From the NCBI GenBank assembly GCA_030600585.1, contig JAUVLU010000014.1, positions 1 through 58,740 of the forward strand: a DNA stretch of 58,740 nucleotides. Direction: 5' to 3'. The stretch is from Candidatus Cloacimonadota bacterium (GTDB taxonomy: Bacteria; Cloacimonadota; Cloacimonadia; Cloacimonadales; TCS61). Positions 24,632-32,146 of the stretch are shown piece by piece. Under the pieces are notes generated by a model that did no database searches, was not told the DNA's origin, and was given only the letters and a program-made list of their open reading frames with translations. Position numbers and translations under genes: made by a program. Positions within the stretch are counted from its first letter, which is position 1; every line of letters starts with the position of its first letter.

Positions 24632-25990
24632 TTAATCGGGGAAAAAGAATTCATTATTTTTAAACAGAGCTAAACAAGTTTCGACCACACTTTCATCGTA
24701 CAATATTCCCTTCTTTGAGTTTATTTCTTCCAGGGCAAAATCTATTCCCAGTGATGGTCTGTATGGACGATGTGAAGCTATTGCTTCAACCACATCGGCA
24801 ACCGAAATGATTCGCGCTTCAATAAAGATTTCATCACCTTTTAAACCGTTTGGATAGCCACTGCCGTCTATTCTCTCTTGATGCTGTAAAACTATTTCTG
24901 CTACCGGCCATGGGAAATTTATAATCGATAAAATTTCAAAACCAGCTTGTGGATGTGTTTTAATAAGATCAAATTCTGCATTTGTTAATTTACCCGGTTT
25001 ACTCAGAATTTCCGAAGGCACATTAATTTTGCCAATATCGTGTACAATTGCTGCAATTCTTAATCCATCAGATCGGAATTTTTCCAACTCCATTTTTTCA
25101 GCAATCGCATTTGCCAGTAATGAAACCCGGCGCTGATGACCGGCAGTGTAAGGATCTCTTTTTTCTACTGCTGAAACAAGACCATTCACCGTTTCTTCCA
25201 TCAATTCCTGCAAACGAATGAAACTATTTTTCAATTCTGTAATATCAACAGAGACGCCAAGCAAAACCTCGGGATCATAAGGTGAATCCAACGGAACTTT
25301 AGTTGTTTGGAACCAGATCTTCTTACCATCTTCTAAAGAGAGTGATTCTTCAGGTATTAGAATTTTTTTCTTCCCATTGATCACATTAATATCATCTTTA
25401 ATAAGATTTTCTAAATCTTCGTTTTTGATCTTTGATTTTTTAATTAATTCTCGATCAGTTTTCCCTATCATTTCTTTTGGTGTTGTATTATATAATTCAG
25501 CTAAAGAATTATTAACCATTAAATACTTGCCATTCTTATCTTTAACAAAGATATTATTGGGAACCGTATCGATAACCCTTAAAAGAAAATTTCTGTTTTT
25601 CCTGAGTTCCATTTCCATTCTAGATTTATAAAATGCCATTTCAATTGTAGCACGTAATTCTCTATCTTCAAACGGCTTAATTAGATAACCAAAAGGTGAT
25701 GATTCTGCAGCCTGCTCTAAAATTTTCTCGTCAGCATAAGCAGTTAGGAAAACAATAGGTATTCTAAATTCGCTTTGAATCAGTTTTGCAGCTTCAATTC
25801 CATTCATATTACCTTCGATCATAATATCCATTAAGATCAAATCGGGGTTAAGTTCCTCAGCTTTTTGAATTGCTTTTTCACCGCTGGAAACGATAGCGGG
25901 AACTTTATAATTGAATTTTACTAATGTATTCCTAATATCTTCAGCAATGATATTTTCATCTTCAACTATTAGTATTCTTTTACTTTCCAT
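24632..25990 (-). CDS. Receiver-PAS-HD-GYP response regulator (452 aa)
   Basis: A CheY-like receiver (residues about 5-120, Asp55 in LILMD as phosphoacceptor), then a PAS domain (about 130-255, VIDTVPNNIFVKDKNGKYLMVNNS) and an HD-GYP domain (about 270-450). The HD-GYP domain has AGHQRRVSLLANAIA, VHDIGKINVP and HQERIDGSGYPNGL, all the conserved metal and GYP residues, so c-di-GMP hydrolysis is expected. ATG 25990 has AGGG 6 bases upstream; ATG 25996 is also possible. No histidine kinase lies nearby. A truncated copy of its receiver sits directly upstream. Confidence 0.93.
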   Translation of the reverse strand: MESKRILIVEDENIIAEDIRNTLVKFNYKVPAIVSSGEKAIQKAEELNPDLILMDIMIEGNMNGIEAAKLIQSEFRIPIVFLTAYADEKILEQAAESSPFGYLIKPFEDRELRATIEMAFYKSRMEMELRKNRNFLLRVIDTVPNNIFVKDKNGKYLMVNNSLAELYNTTPKEMIGKTDRELIKKSKIKNEDLENLIKDDINVINGKKKILIPEESLSLEDGKKIWFQTTKVPLDSPYDPEVLLGVSVDITELKNSFIRLQELMEETVNGLVSAVEKRDPYTAGHQRRVSLLANAIAEKMELEKFRSDGLRIAAIVHDIGKINVPSEILSKPGKLTNAEFDLIKTHPQAGFEILSIINFPWPVAEIVLQHQERIDGSGYPNGLKGDEIFIEARIISVADVVEAIASHRPYRPSLGIDFALEEINSKKGILYDESVVETCLALFKNNEFFFPD

Positions 25991-26002
25991 TAGCATCCCT
26001 AA

Positions 26003-26170
26003 TTAGAACAGAACCAGATCATGATTGTTGTTCTTAACAGTTTGAATTGCTGATTCTCCTGATTTTGCAATATCAATAACATTATATCCGAATTTTTCTA
26101 ATGTCATTTTAACATCATTGACAATGATAATTTCATCCTCAACAATTACAATACGAATCTCTTTCTGCAT
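26003..26170 (-). pseudogene. Truncated receiver domain (55 aa)
   Basis: It reads MQKEIRIVIVEDEIIIVNDV and continues through the second helix to DLVLF before a stop. The acidic pair (ED at 11-12) and helix 1 match the start of the downstream receiver, so this looks like a duplicated receiver. It stops exactly where the phosphoacceptor Asp should stand (DLVLF-stop against DLILMD), so it cannot be a working response regulator. The ATG at 26170 lacks a strong ribosome site. It ends only a few bases before the intact gene. Confidence 0.7.
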
Positions 26171-26325
26171 AACCCAACCCCAAACACAATTTTCATTAAC
26201 ACTTACATTTTATACAATGAAAACAAAAATTACTTTTTTAATGTTTTACCGCAAGTTATTTTTATTTTAATGATAAATAACCTGCCCGTTTATGGGTAGA
26301 ACAAGATGATAAAAAAAATACTATT

Positions 26326-26494
26326 AAGCCGTTTACGGCTTTACCTTTATTTTTTTGGAAGGACGTAAACGTCCTGATAAATAATCTGTGTCCCTACCTA
26401 CCTATGCGTAAACGCATAGATTATTGATGTTATAAAAGTTACAGCTTTTTATGTAATGAATTACATACCATATTCCCAAACTGAGGTTTGGGAA
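26326..26494. repeat. Cluster of five REP-like hairpins
   Basis: Three related short palindromes with a CGTAAACG-type core are followed by two unrelated ones. Their compact size and extragenic position match REP-type repeats mobilised by REP-associated transposases such as the one at 50994. Confidence 0.6.
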
Positions 26495-26667
26495 CAAGCT
26501 TCACTGGAATGACATTAATTTTATAGCTCATATTTAAAAAACTGTTTTTATTGCATTTGAGTCAAAATAAATAATGAGTGATATAAAATATTACAAACAA
26601 ATTCTACACCGTTTTACACATTAAATTTGGAGCAGCTTAAGGGAACATGTTAAATTTATATTATATT

Positions 26668-26753
26668 TGTCAATAAATATATTGACACAATAACCTCATT
26701 TGTCAACAAATGTATTGATGTTATTTAAATTCTTGTCAATATATCTATTGACA
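26668..26753 (+). promoter_or_regulatory. Three palindromic operators at 33-bp spacing
   Basis: Twenty-base palindromes of the form TGTCAATANATNTATTGACA start at 26668, 26701 and 26734, exactly 33 bases apart. The first and third are near-perfect; the middle copy is weaker. The third ends 14 bases before the MmyA ATG. TTGACA/TTGATG words inside the copies can serve as -35 boxes, so binding would block transcription. MmyA, an XRE protein, is the probable ligand. Confidence 0.75.
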
Positions 26754-26767
26754 TATAGGAGGTTGAA

Positions 26768-27235
26768 ATGAAAAAAAATACAAAGCTTATCAGGGAACAA
26801 GTTCAAAGACAATTAGCAAAATCTCAATCTTTGCTTGATATTTCAGTTCCCCATAAGGGCTGGATCAAAGCTATTAAGGATGCTTTAGGAATGAATGGAA
26901 GACAACTTGCAAAACGTATTGGTGTCACGAGACAACGTATATCATTACTGGAGAAACAAGAGGTTGATGGTACTGTCACTCTCAATACTATGAAAAAAAG
27001 CGCTAAGGCACTTGATTGTGTTTTCGTTTACTGTCTAATTCCTCGAATAAATCTTGAAGAAACTGTTCGGGATCAAGCAAGAAAAATTGCAATTAACCGA
27101 CTTAACAGAGCTTCTCATACTATGGATTTAGAGAATCAAGCACTCGGTAAAAAAGAGAATAAGGATATCCTAAATCACATGATTGAAGAAATCATGAATG
27201 AACAGCCATCAAACCTATGGGATAATGATGCTTAG
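26768..27235 (+). CDS. Mobile mystery protein A, XRE-type antitoxin/repressor (155 aa)
   Basis: It matches the MmyA pattern: an N-terminal helical extension (REQVQRQLAKSQSLLDISVPHKGWIKAIKDALGMNGRQLAKRIGV), an XRE helix-turn-helix (TRQRISLLEKQEVDGTVTLNTMKKSAKAL, about residues 47-85), and a C-terminal helix (HTMDLENQALGKKENKDILNHMIEEIM). MmyA is normally found next to the Fic protein MmyB, as here, and probably acts as antitoxin and repressor. AGGAGG lies 6 bases before the ATG. Three palindromes upstream are the presumed operators. It overlaps MmyB by 11 bases or fewer. Confidence 0.9.
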   Translation: MKKNTKLIREQVQRQLAKSQSLLDISVPHKGWIKAIKDALGMNGRQLAKRIGVTRQRISLLEKQEVDGTVTLNTMKKSAKALDCVFVYCLIPRINLEETVRDQARKIAINRLNRASHTMDLENQALGKKENKDILNHMIEEIMNEQPSNLWDNDA

Positions 27236-27815
27236 TTTACATTATCCGAAAGGAACAACACCTATTGACTCGGATGAAGCTCAAGGCTTGCTTCTATCAC
27301 ATATAACAACACGTGGAGAATTGGATAGATGGGAACAGGAAAATATTATTGAAGCAATGACGTGGTTAGATAAAGCAAAACCTAAAGATATTTTGAATGA
27401 ACAATTCGTTAAAAAGCTTCATAAGCGTATGTTCTGTAATGTCTGGGAATGGGCAGGAATCTTTAGGAGAAGTGATAAAACTATTGGTGAACCATGGTAT
27501 CAAGTTCCAATAAGTTTAAAAAATTTGTTTGATGATACACAATTACGGATTGAGTTAAAGAATGAATCGAATGATGAAATAGCTGTCCATTTTCATCATC
27601 GCCTTTTGTTGATTCATCCATTTCCCAATGGTAATGGTCGTCATGCACGTTTAATGACTGATCTGCTTCTTGAAAATGTTCTTAGTTGTTCAAGGTTTAC
27701 CTGGGGAGGTGAGGAATTATCTAAAACCGGTAATATCCGACAAAAATACATTGAAGCTCTTCATAAAGCGGATGAATTGAATTATGAACCACTGCTGCAA
27801 TTTGTACGGACTTAA
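27225..27815 (+). CDS. Mobile mystery protein B, Fic-domain protein (196 aa)
   Basis: It is a Fic/Doc-fold protein with the active-site loop HPFPNGNGRHAR (residues 131-142), which carries the catalytic His, Asn-Gly-Asn-Gly-Arg and second Arg of AMP-transferases. The MmyB start LHYPKGTTPIDSDEAQGL is also present, along with WEWAGIFRRSDKTIG. I do not see a clear N-terminal inhibitory motif; regulation would then depend on MmyA. Either of the paired ATGs at 27225 or 27228 can start it, both inside the MmyA stop region. It probably modifies a host protein by AMPylation and functions as the toxin, by analogy. Confidence 0.88.
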   Translation: MMLSLHYPKGTTPIDSDEAQGLLLSHITTRGELDRWEQENIIEAMTWLDKAKPKDILNEQFVKKLHKRMFCNVWEWAGIFRRSDKTIGEPWYQVPISLKNLFDDTQLRIELKNESNDEIAVHFHHRLLLIHPFPNGNGRHARLMTDLLLENVLSCSRFTWGGEELSKTGNIRQKYIEALHKADELNYEPLLQFVRT

Positions 27816-27886
27816 TAGTTATTTTTCATTCTGTTGAGAATGAAAAGTGGCAGGGGTTTGTTATATTTGACAAGAATCAGTTACAA

Positions 27887-28135
27887 TTACTTTAATGATG
27901 GTACTAAATTTATGCTGTCAATTCCGTTTAAACTTTCATTTGGTTGTACTCTCTTCAACGTGTATTCAATCATAGGTTCTAAATCACCACAACCTATCGG
28001 TATTGGGATTCTATTTCCTGAATTAATTTGCCCGAACATATTATGTTCATGCTCTCTTTGAGTAACTCTGAACTCACGTACTCTTGGTTTTTTATTGTTA
28101 TCAATTGTATTTATCTTACAGTGGACTTCCAACAT
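27887..28135 (-). CDS. Hypothetical protein (82 aa)
   Basis: The family is unknown. The protein is soluble, with alternating charged strands (KKPRVREFRVTQREHEHN) and a Gly/Pro turn (NRIPIPIGCGDLEP). The ATG is preceded by GGAGG 4 bases upstream, which favours it over the plus-strand frame in the same place. It ends 71 bases from the convergent MmyB gene. It is the last of four minus-strand genes. Confidence 0.55.
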   Translation of the reverse strand: MLEVHCKINTIDNNKKPRVREFRVTQREHEHNMFGQINSGNRIPIPIGCGDLEPMIEYTLKRVQPNESLNGIDSINLVPSLK

Positions 28136-28210
28136 TTAGCCTCCATATAAATTGACAATTTCTATTCCACTTCACCACCATCAGACCTCGCAAGCTGCAC
28201 CAGCAACCCA

Positions 28211-28786
28211 TCATATATTATTAATTTCATTTTCTGCTTTTGTTATGATTTTTACTGTATGTTGCTGAATCCTTGCATTTATCCTGCTTATTTTTTTAGC
28301 TGTTTCTTCATAAGTAATAGAATCATAATCTATCAATTCTTTTATAGCCCTTGCTATTTCTTTTGCATTTTGATCTTTAGAATTGCAATGTAATGTTATT
28401 CTATGCATATAGTTAATTAAATTAATAATGTCTTCAATTGTTATAATTCCTTGATTATTTTCTCTTACCACAATTTGATAAAAAAAGGTTTTTATATCTA
28501 GGATAATTTCTTTAAATTGATTTAACCATTTCTGTTTTTCTTTTAGAATCAAATCAGATTTTATCTTTTTTTCTTCAATTTCCTTAGTTTCTTTTATCTT
28601 CTTCTCATCAATATTCCTTTGTTTCTTTGCAACATGAAGACTTATCAATGGACCAACAACAACTGCTACTAAAGCAATAAGAAGAGTAATTAACTGCAAC
28701 ATAAAACCACTATTCTCACTTGACTGTAATGCTAATTTTAACGTATCCTGAACAGCAGTAACTACGTACAAAGTATCAATCATCAT
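28211..28786 (-). CDS. Membrane-anchored coiled-coil protein (191 aa)
   Basis: One transmembrane helix (about residues 29-51, LQLITLLIALVAVVVGPLISLHVA) is followed by a charged coiled coil (KKQRNIDEKKIKETKEIEEKKIK) and a soluble helical domain with KQKWLNQFKEIILDI. This order occurs in a widespread family of unknown bacterial membrane proteins often found near defence or mobile genes. The function is unknown. GGAG lies just before a double ATG; 28783 has the better spacing. It may form a system with the DUF6602 protein upstream. Confidence 0.7.
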   Translation of the reverse strand: MMIDTLYVVTAVQDTLKLALQSSENSGFMLQLITLLIALVAVVVGPLISLHVAKKQRNIDEKKIKETKEIEEKKIKSDLILKEKQKWLNQFKEIILDIKTFFYQIVVRENNQGIITIEDIINLINYMHRITLHCNSKDQNAKEIARAIKELIDYDSITYEETAKKISRINARIQQHTVKIITKAENEINNI

Positions 28787-28898
28787 CTTCTCCTAAAGTT
28801 AAATAATTATTTACTCCACCCCACTACCATCACTCCCAAAATTATATATGAGCTTATAGTATGAGATATTTTTCAAACTAAGTGCATAAATGTACTTA

Positions 28899-29759
28899 TC
28901 AAGAATATTTTTCAAAAAATTTCTTAGTTGCTACTTGATCTCTAATGTAGATACTATTAAAATCAAAATGATGTGAATTTAAAAAACTTTTTCTATAATT
29001 GGCTATAGTTAATATATTATCAATTAAAACCGCTATAAATCTTTTGATTTCATAATGATTCTTTACCGTTCTAGCAATACTCCATCTTCTTAAATTCATC
29101 CAACAGAATTTCTCTGCATAGCATATTGCGAACAGATTATTCACCTTATTTTCTAGAAATATGTTTGGATCGTTTTTTAGAATTTTTGGTCCATAACCAG
29201 AAAAAACAAATAACCCGTTAAGAGGTTTAAAATTATATTCATAGAATTTTATGAGTTTAATAACTTTACTTTTGTTGTAATCATTATTATTTGTATTAAT
29301 CAATCTTTTACAGAAATCGTATGTATATCCATATAGAGAGGATTTTTCATTGAAATATAGACTATTTCTCCCATTAGCAATTACATCATTTAAGTAATTA
29401 GCTTTTTCATTAACTTCTATAAAATCTTTTTTAGAACAAATACTTTTTACTTCGATAGTGGCTATCACTGATTCAATAGGAAAAACTCCTGAAATGCTTT
29501 CAGATATAAATGGAGGTAATATACTTTTATCGTAAATCACTAAGTCAGTTTGATGACTTTGTTTTCCTTTCTGGTTTACTATTATTCCTGAACCGATGTC
29601 AAATTGATGAGGAAGAAATTTCTTAAGTAAATCTGTAATAAATAACTCTCGAAACTGACCTTTTGAAAGATTATGCTTCATTTTCTTGATAGATTCTGCT
29701 TTTATAAGTAGAGCAGAAATTATTGAAGAGGCATATCTTTGAATTAATGTTTGTTCCAT
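28899..29759 (-). CDS. DUF6602-type nuclease-like protein (286 aa)
   Basis: The N-terminal half resembles DUF6602, with a predicted PD-(D/E)XK-like fold. KGQFRELFITDLLKKFLP gives the acidic helix (Glu), QTDLVIYDKSILPP the Asp and SVIATIEVKSI the E-x-K strand; together these are the classic D...ExK metal site. The rest is a helical/strand region of unknown role. GGAGGAG precedes the ATG. DUF6602 proteins are found in defence islands. Whether this one cuts nucleic acid is inference. Confidence 0.75.
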   Translation of the reverse strand: MEQTLIQRYASSIISALLIKAESIKKMKHNLSKGQFRELFITDLLKKFLPHQFDIGSGIIVNQKGKQSHQTDLVIYDKSILPPFISESISGVFPIESVIATIEVKSICSKKDFIEVNEKANYLNDVIANGRNSLYFNEKSSLYGYTYDFCKRLINTNNNDYNKSKVIKLIKFYEYNFKPLNGLFVFSGYGPKILKNDPNIFLENKVNNLFAICYAEKFCWMNLRRWSIARTVKNHYEIKRFIAVLIDNILTIANYRKSFLNSHHFDFNSIYIRDQVATKKFFEKYS

Positions 29760-29830
29760 ATTCTCCTCCCCACAACCATCACACCCGGAATCATCTTCCG
29801 GGAAAACACTCTCAAAGCACTTCGGTTATA

Positions 29831-30181
29831 CTAATTATTCCGATCTTCTTCGTAAACTTCAATCCATATTGGTATTTCTAATTTATTGTGATATTTTATC
29901 ATCTTCGCATAATTTTTGGTAGTCTTTACTTCGCATATTTCACAATCCACCATTTTTTCATATGGATCTAGACAAATTACTTTAAAATTAAAATTTGGAA
30001 TTTTGCCATCCTTTTGATAGCTTTTTAAAATTCTACGTGACTTCATGCTAGGTGGCACTTCAATTTTTTTAAAAAGTATCTCCACCACTACACCTTCATC
30101 CTCAATACCATTTGCAGCGTACCAATTAAGTTCACATCCAAATGCTTTGGATCTAAAATTTTCATCTTTTTCCCTTACCAT
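29831..30181 (-). CDS. Hypothetical protein (116 aa)
   Basis: It is soluble and not recognised. FGCELNWYAANGIEDEGVVVEILFKK and CLDPYEKMVDCEICEVKTT carry three cysteines in the central part (CLDPYEKMVDCEIC), possibly metal-binding. No clear ribosome site lies upstream. It is the first of four minus-strand genes and starts opposite the mraZ promoter region, so the two operons diverge from the 232-base spacer. Confidence 0.5.
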   Translation of the reverse strand: MVREKDENFRSKAFGCELNWYAANGIEDEGVVVEILFKKIEVPPSMKSRRILKSYQKDGKIPNFNFKVICLDPYEKMVDCEICEVKTTKNYAKMIKYHNKLEIPIWIEVYEEDRNN

Positions 30182-30330
30182 TTGCGATGTTAATTATCAA
30201 TTTTCTAATTCACATCTAAAAAGCTCTTTTTATTGTATTTGCGTCAAGCTAAAAAAATTGTATTGTTAAGATTAATTAAAACATATAATTAAATATATAA
30301 TATAAAAACCCATAACAACTCAAAAAAAAC

Positions 30331-30397
30331 TTGACGAGTCCCGGATTTATCTCACGTTTGACTCAGAGTTTCTCAAAGATTCTCATTTTTACTCAAA
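30331..30397 (+). promoter_or_regulatory. mraZ promoter with MraZ-type direct repeats
   Basis: TTGACG at 30331 can act as -35. (T/A)CTCA repeats follow at 30350, 30361, 30371, 30381 and 30391, so four are at exactly 10-base spacing and the first at 11. Repeated boxes at one helical turn just before mraZ are how MraZ autoregulates dcw clusters in other bacteria, although the word itself differs. Confidence 0.7.
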
Positions 30398-30413
30398 TGA
30401 CGAGGAGGTTGCG

Positions 30414-30854
30414 ATGTCCGGTGAATTTTTAGGCACGTTCAAGAATTCGGTTAATAAGCTTAAATGGATCACTATTCCAGCTGTTTTCAAAAAGAAATTC
30501 AACACGCAGGTAAAGCAAACTGTAGTAATTACGCTTGGTCCGAATGGAAATATCGCAATCTATCCTCTCGATAACTGGAACGATAAGATCGATAAACTAA
30601 AGGAAGGCACCGACCGAGATAAGCAGCTCCTTTCCAACCTGCGCACATTTGCCTCTTCCGAACAAAAAATGGAAAAGAACGGTAGAATTAAAATTGGTAC
30701 AGAGCTTTTAGAAATTGCCAATATCAAAGATAAGGTGATAATCAAAGGAACCGGAAATTATATTTCTGTTTGGAGTCCGGAAAATTACGAGCAATTCCGT
30801 CAGAAACGATTGGAAGAGCACAAGAAACTATTTAATTCAATGGATTATCAATAA
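30414..30854 (+). CDS. mraZ: Transcriptional regulator MraZ (146 aa)
   Basis: Two AbrB/SpoVT-like halves are present: FKNSVNKLKWITIPAVFKKKF at the start, then LRTFASSEQKMEKNGRIKIGTELLEIANIKDKVIIKGTGNYISVWSPENY, with the family's typical DxxGRIxIP-like turn. MraZ binds tandem boxes upstream of its own gene and controls the division cluster. GAGGAGG precedes ATG 30414. The stop overlaps the rsmH start by one base. Confidence 0.95.
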   Translation: MSGEFLGTFKNSVNKLKWITIPAVFKKKFNTQVKQTVVITLGPNGNIAIYPLDNWNDKIDKLKEGTDRDKQLLSNLRTFASSEQKMEKNGRIKIGTELLEIANIKDKVIIKGTGNYISVWSPENYEQFRQKRLEEHKKLFNSMDYQ

Positions 30855-31786
30855 TGAAAGAATACCACGTTCCCGTATTATTATCTGAATGCATCGAGGC
30901 TTTGGATCTGCAGGATGGGAAGATATTTGTAGATGCAACTTTCGGGGGCGGCGGACATTCCAAAAAAATACTGGAAAGTGGAAAAGATATTAAGTTATTC
31001 GCTTTCGATCAGGATCCCGATTCTATTGAACAAAGTAAAATCTTACAGAATAAGTATCCTGAAAAGTTCGTCATGATCAAAGAGAATTTTGCCAATATAA
31101 GAACCGGACTTGCGCTTGAGAGAATTAAGAAGATCGACGGCATACTTTTTGATCTTGGTGTTTCATCCCATCAGATCAACGATCCAAGCCGCGGCTTTAG
31201 TTTTCGTGGTGATGGTTATTTGAATATGCGGATGGATCAGGATTCTTTACTTACGGCAGCCGACGTTGTTAATACTTATTCATTTGAAGAACTAACCAAA
31301 ATATTCCGCGAATACGGCGAAGAGAAAGAAGCTGCAAGAATTGCCCGAAACATAATTCTCGAAAGATCAAAGAAAGAGATTAAAACCACCCTGCAATTAT
31401 CTACTATAATTGAGAATTGTATAATTTCCCATAAAAGCATTAAAGCTAAAGCAAGGATCTTCCAAGCTTTGCGGATCTATATTAATAAAGAAATGGATGT
31501 TCTGCAAACAGCATTGAATGACTCTATTAAAATTTTGAACCTGGGCGGCAGAATTGCTGTTATTTCTTATCATAGTTTGGAAGATAGAATTGTTAAAAAT
31601 TTATTCAAATATGAAGAAAAATCATGTATTTGCCCGCCTGAATTCCCAAAATGTGTTTGTGATAAAGTATCAACCTTAAAAATATTAACAAGAAAACCGA
31701 TCATTCCAACATTGCAAGAAATAGAAAATAACCCGCGCTCCAGAAGCGCAAAATTGAGAATAGCCCGGAGGAGGAAAGTTTTATGA
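30854..31786 (+). CDS. rsmH: 16S rRNA (cytosine-1402-N4)-methyltransferase (310 aa)
   Basis: It methylates C1402 in the ribosomal P site. The SAM-binding motif DATFGGGGHSKKIL, the FDQDPD and DLGVSSHQINDPSRGFSFR segments, and LNLGGRIAVISYHSLEDRIVK near the end are standard for RsmH/MraW. The length is normal. Its stop overlaps the ftsL start by 4 bases. Confidence 0.96.
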   Translation: MKEYHVPVLLSECIEALDLQDGKIFVDATFGGGGHSKKILESGKDIKLFAFDQDPDSIEQSKILQNKYPEKFVMIKENFANIRTGLALERIKKIDGILFDLGVSSHQINDPSRGFSFRGDGYLNMRMDQDSLLTAADVVNTYSFEELTKIFREYGEEKEAARIARNIILERSKKEIKTTLQLSTIIENCIISHKSIKAKARIFQALRIYINKEMDVLQTALNDSIKILNLGGRIAVISYHSLEDRIVKNLFKYEEKSCICPPEFPKCVCDKVSTLKILTRKPIIPTLQEIENNPRSRSAKLRIARRRKVL

Positions 31787-32112
31787 ACTGGAAATTTATA
31801 GTTGTTGTCTTATTAATTTTTGTTTCAATATTTTGTCATTATAGTAATAAACACAAGATCATAGTTTACGGACGCAAACTCGATGAATCACGAGAACTCT
31901 ATCAAGCCCAAAAGGTTAATAATTTGAACTTGATAACTTTGAACAGTAAACTAAGCTCTCGCGACAGAATACAAAGGCTTGCTTCTGAAAACCTGAATAT
32001 GTTCTTCCCCACTAATAATGAGAATGTACACAACATCAAATTCGACAATAATGAAAAAACTTTCCGCCTGATCGATTACATTGTCCCCTCAGCCGAAGCA
32101 CTCACAAGATAA
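31783..32112 (+). CDS. ftsL: Cell division protein FtsL-like (109 aa)
   Basis: A short N-terminal cytoplasmic part and one transmembrane helix (WKFIVVVLLIFVSIFCHY) are followed by a coiled-coil-like periplasmic segment (KLDESRELYQAQKVNNLNLITLNSKLSSRDRIQRLASENLNMFFP). The size, topology and position between rsmH and ftsI support FtsL, which bridges FtsB/FtsQ and FtsI at the septum. The sequence itself is poorly conserved in this family, so the call rests largely on context. Confidence 0.82.
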   Translation: MNWKFIVVVLLIFVSIFCHYSNKHKIIVYGRKLDESRELYQAQKVNNLNLITLNSKLSSRDRIQRLASENLNMFFPTNNENVHNIKFDNNEKTFRLIDYIVPSAEALTR

Positions 32113-32118
32113 TCACGT

Positions 32119-32146
32119 TGCTCATTCTTCTGAATGAGCATTTTTT
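32119..32146 (+). terminator. Intrinsic-terminator-like hairpin directly before ftsI
   Basis: TGCTCATTC (32119-32127) and GAATGAGCA (32132-32140) form a perfect 9-bp stem with a TTCT loop. Six T residues follow, and the ftsI ATG begins at 32147. The GAATGAG arm is the only candidate ribosome-binding sequence, so the hairpin may regulate both transcription and translation of ftsI and everything downstream. Confidence 0.75.

Larger units (their letters stand above)
26171..26767. other. Hairpin-rich intergenic region
   Basis: This is nearly 600 bases with no gene. Five hairpins follow in a row: 26326-26341 (AAGCCG-TTTA-CGGCTT), 26360-26375 (around GACGTAAACGTC), 26402-26419 (around GCGTAAACGC), 26451-26466 and 26473-26494 (TTCCCAAA-N6-TTTGGGAA). 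The first three share the core CGTAAACG or its complement. The last 100 bases carry the operators of the MmyA/B pair. Confidence 0.75.

Noticed and set aside
27834-28061. 75-aa plus-strand frame after MmyB
   Set aside because: It overlaps the minus-strand 82-aa gene, which has GGAGG at proper spacing; the plus frame has none.
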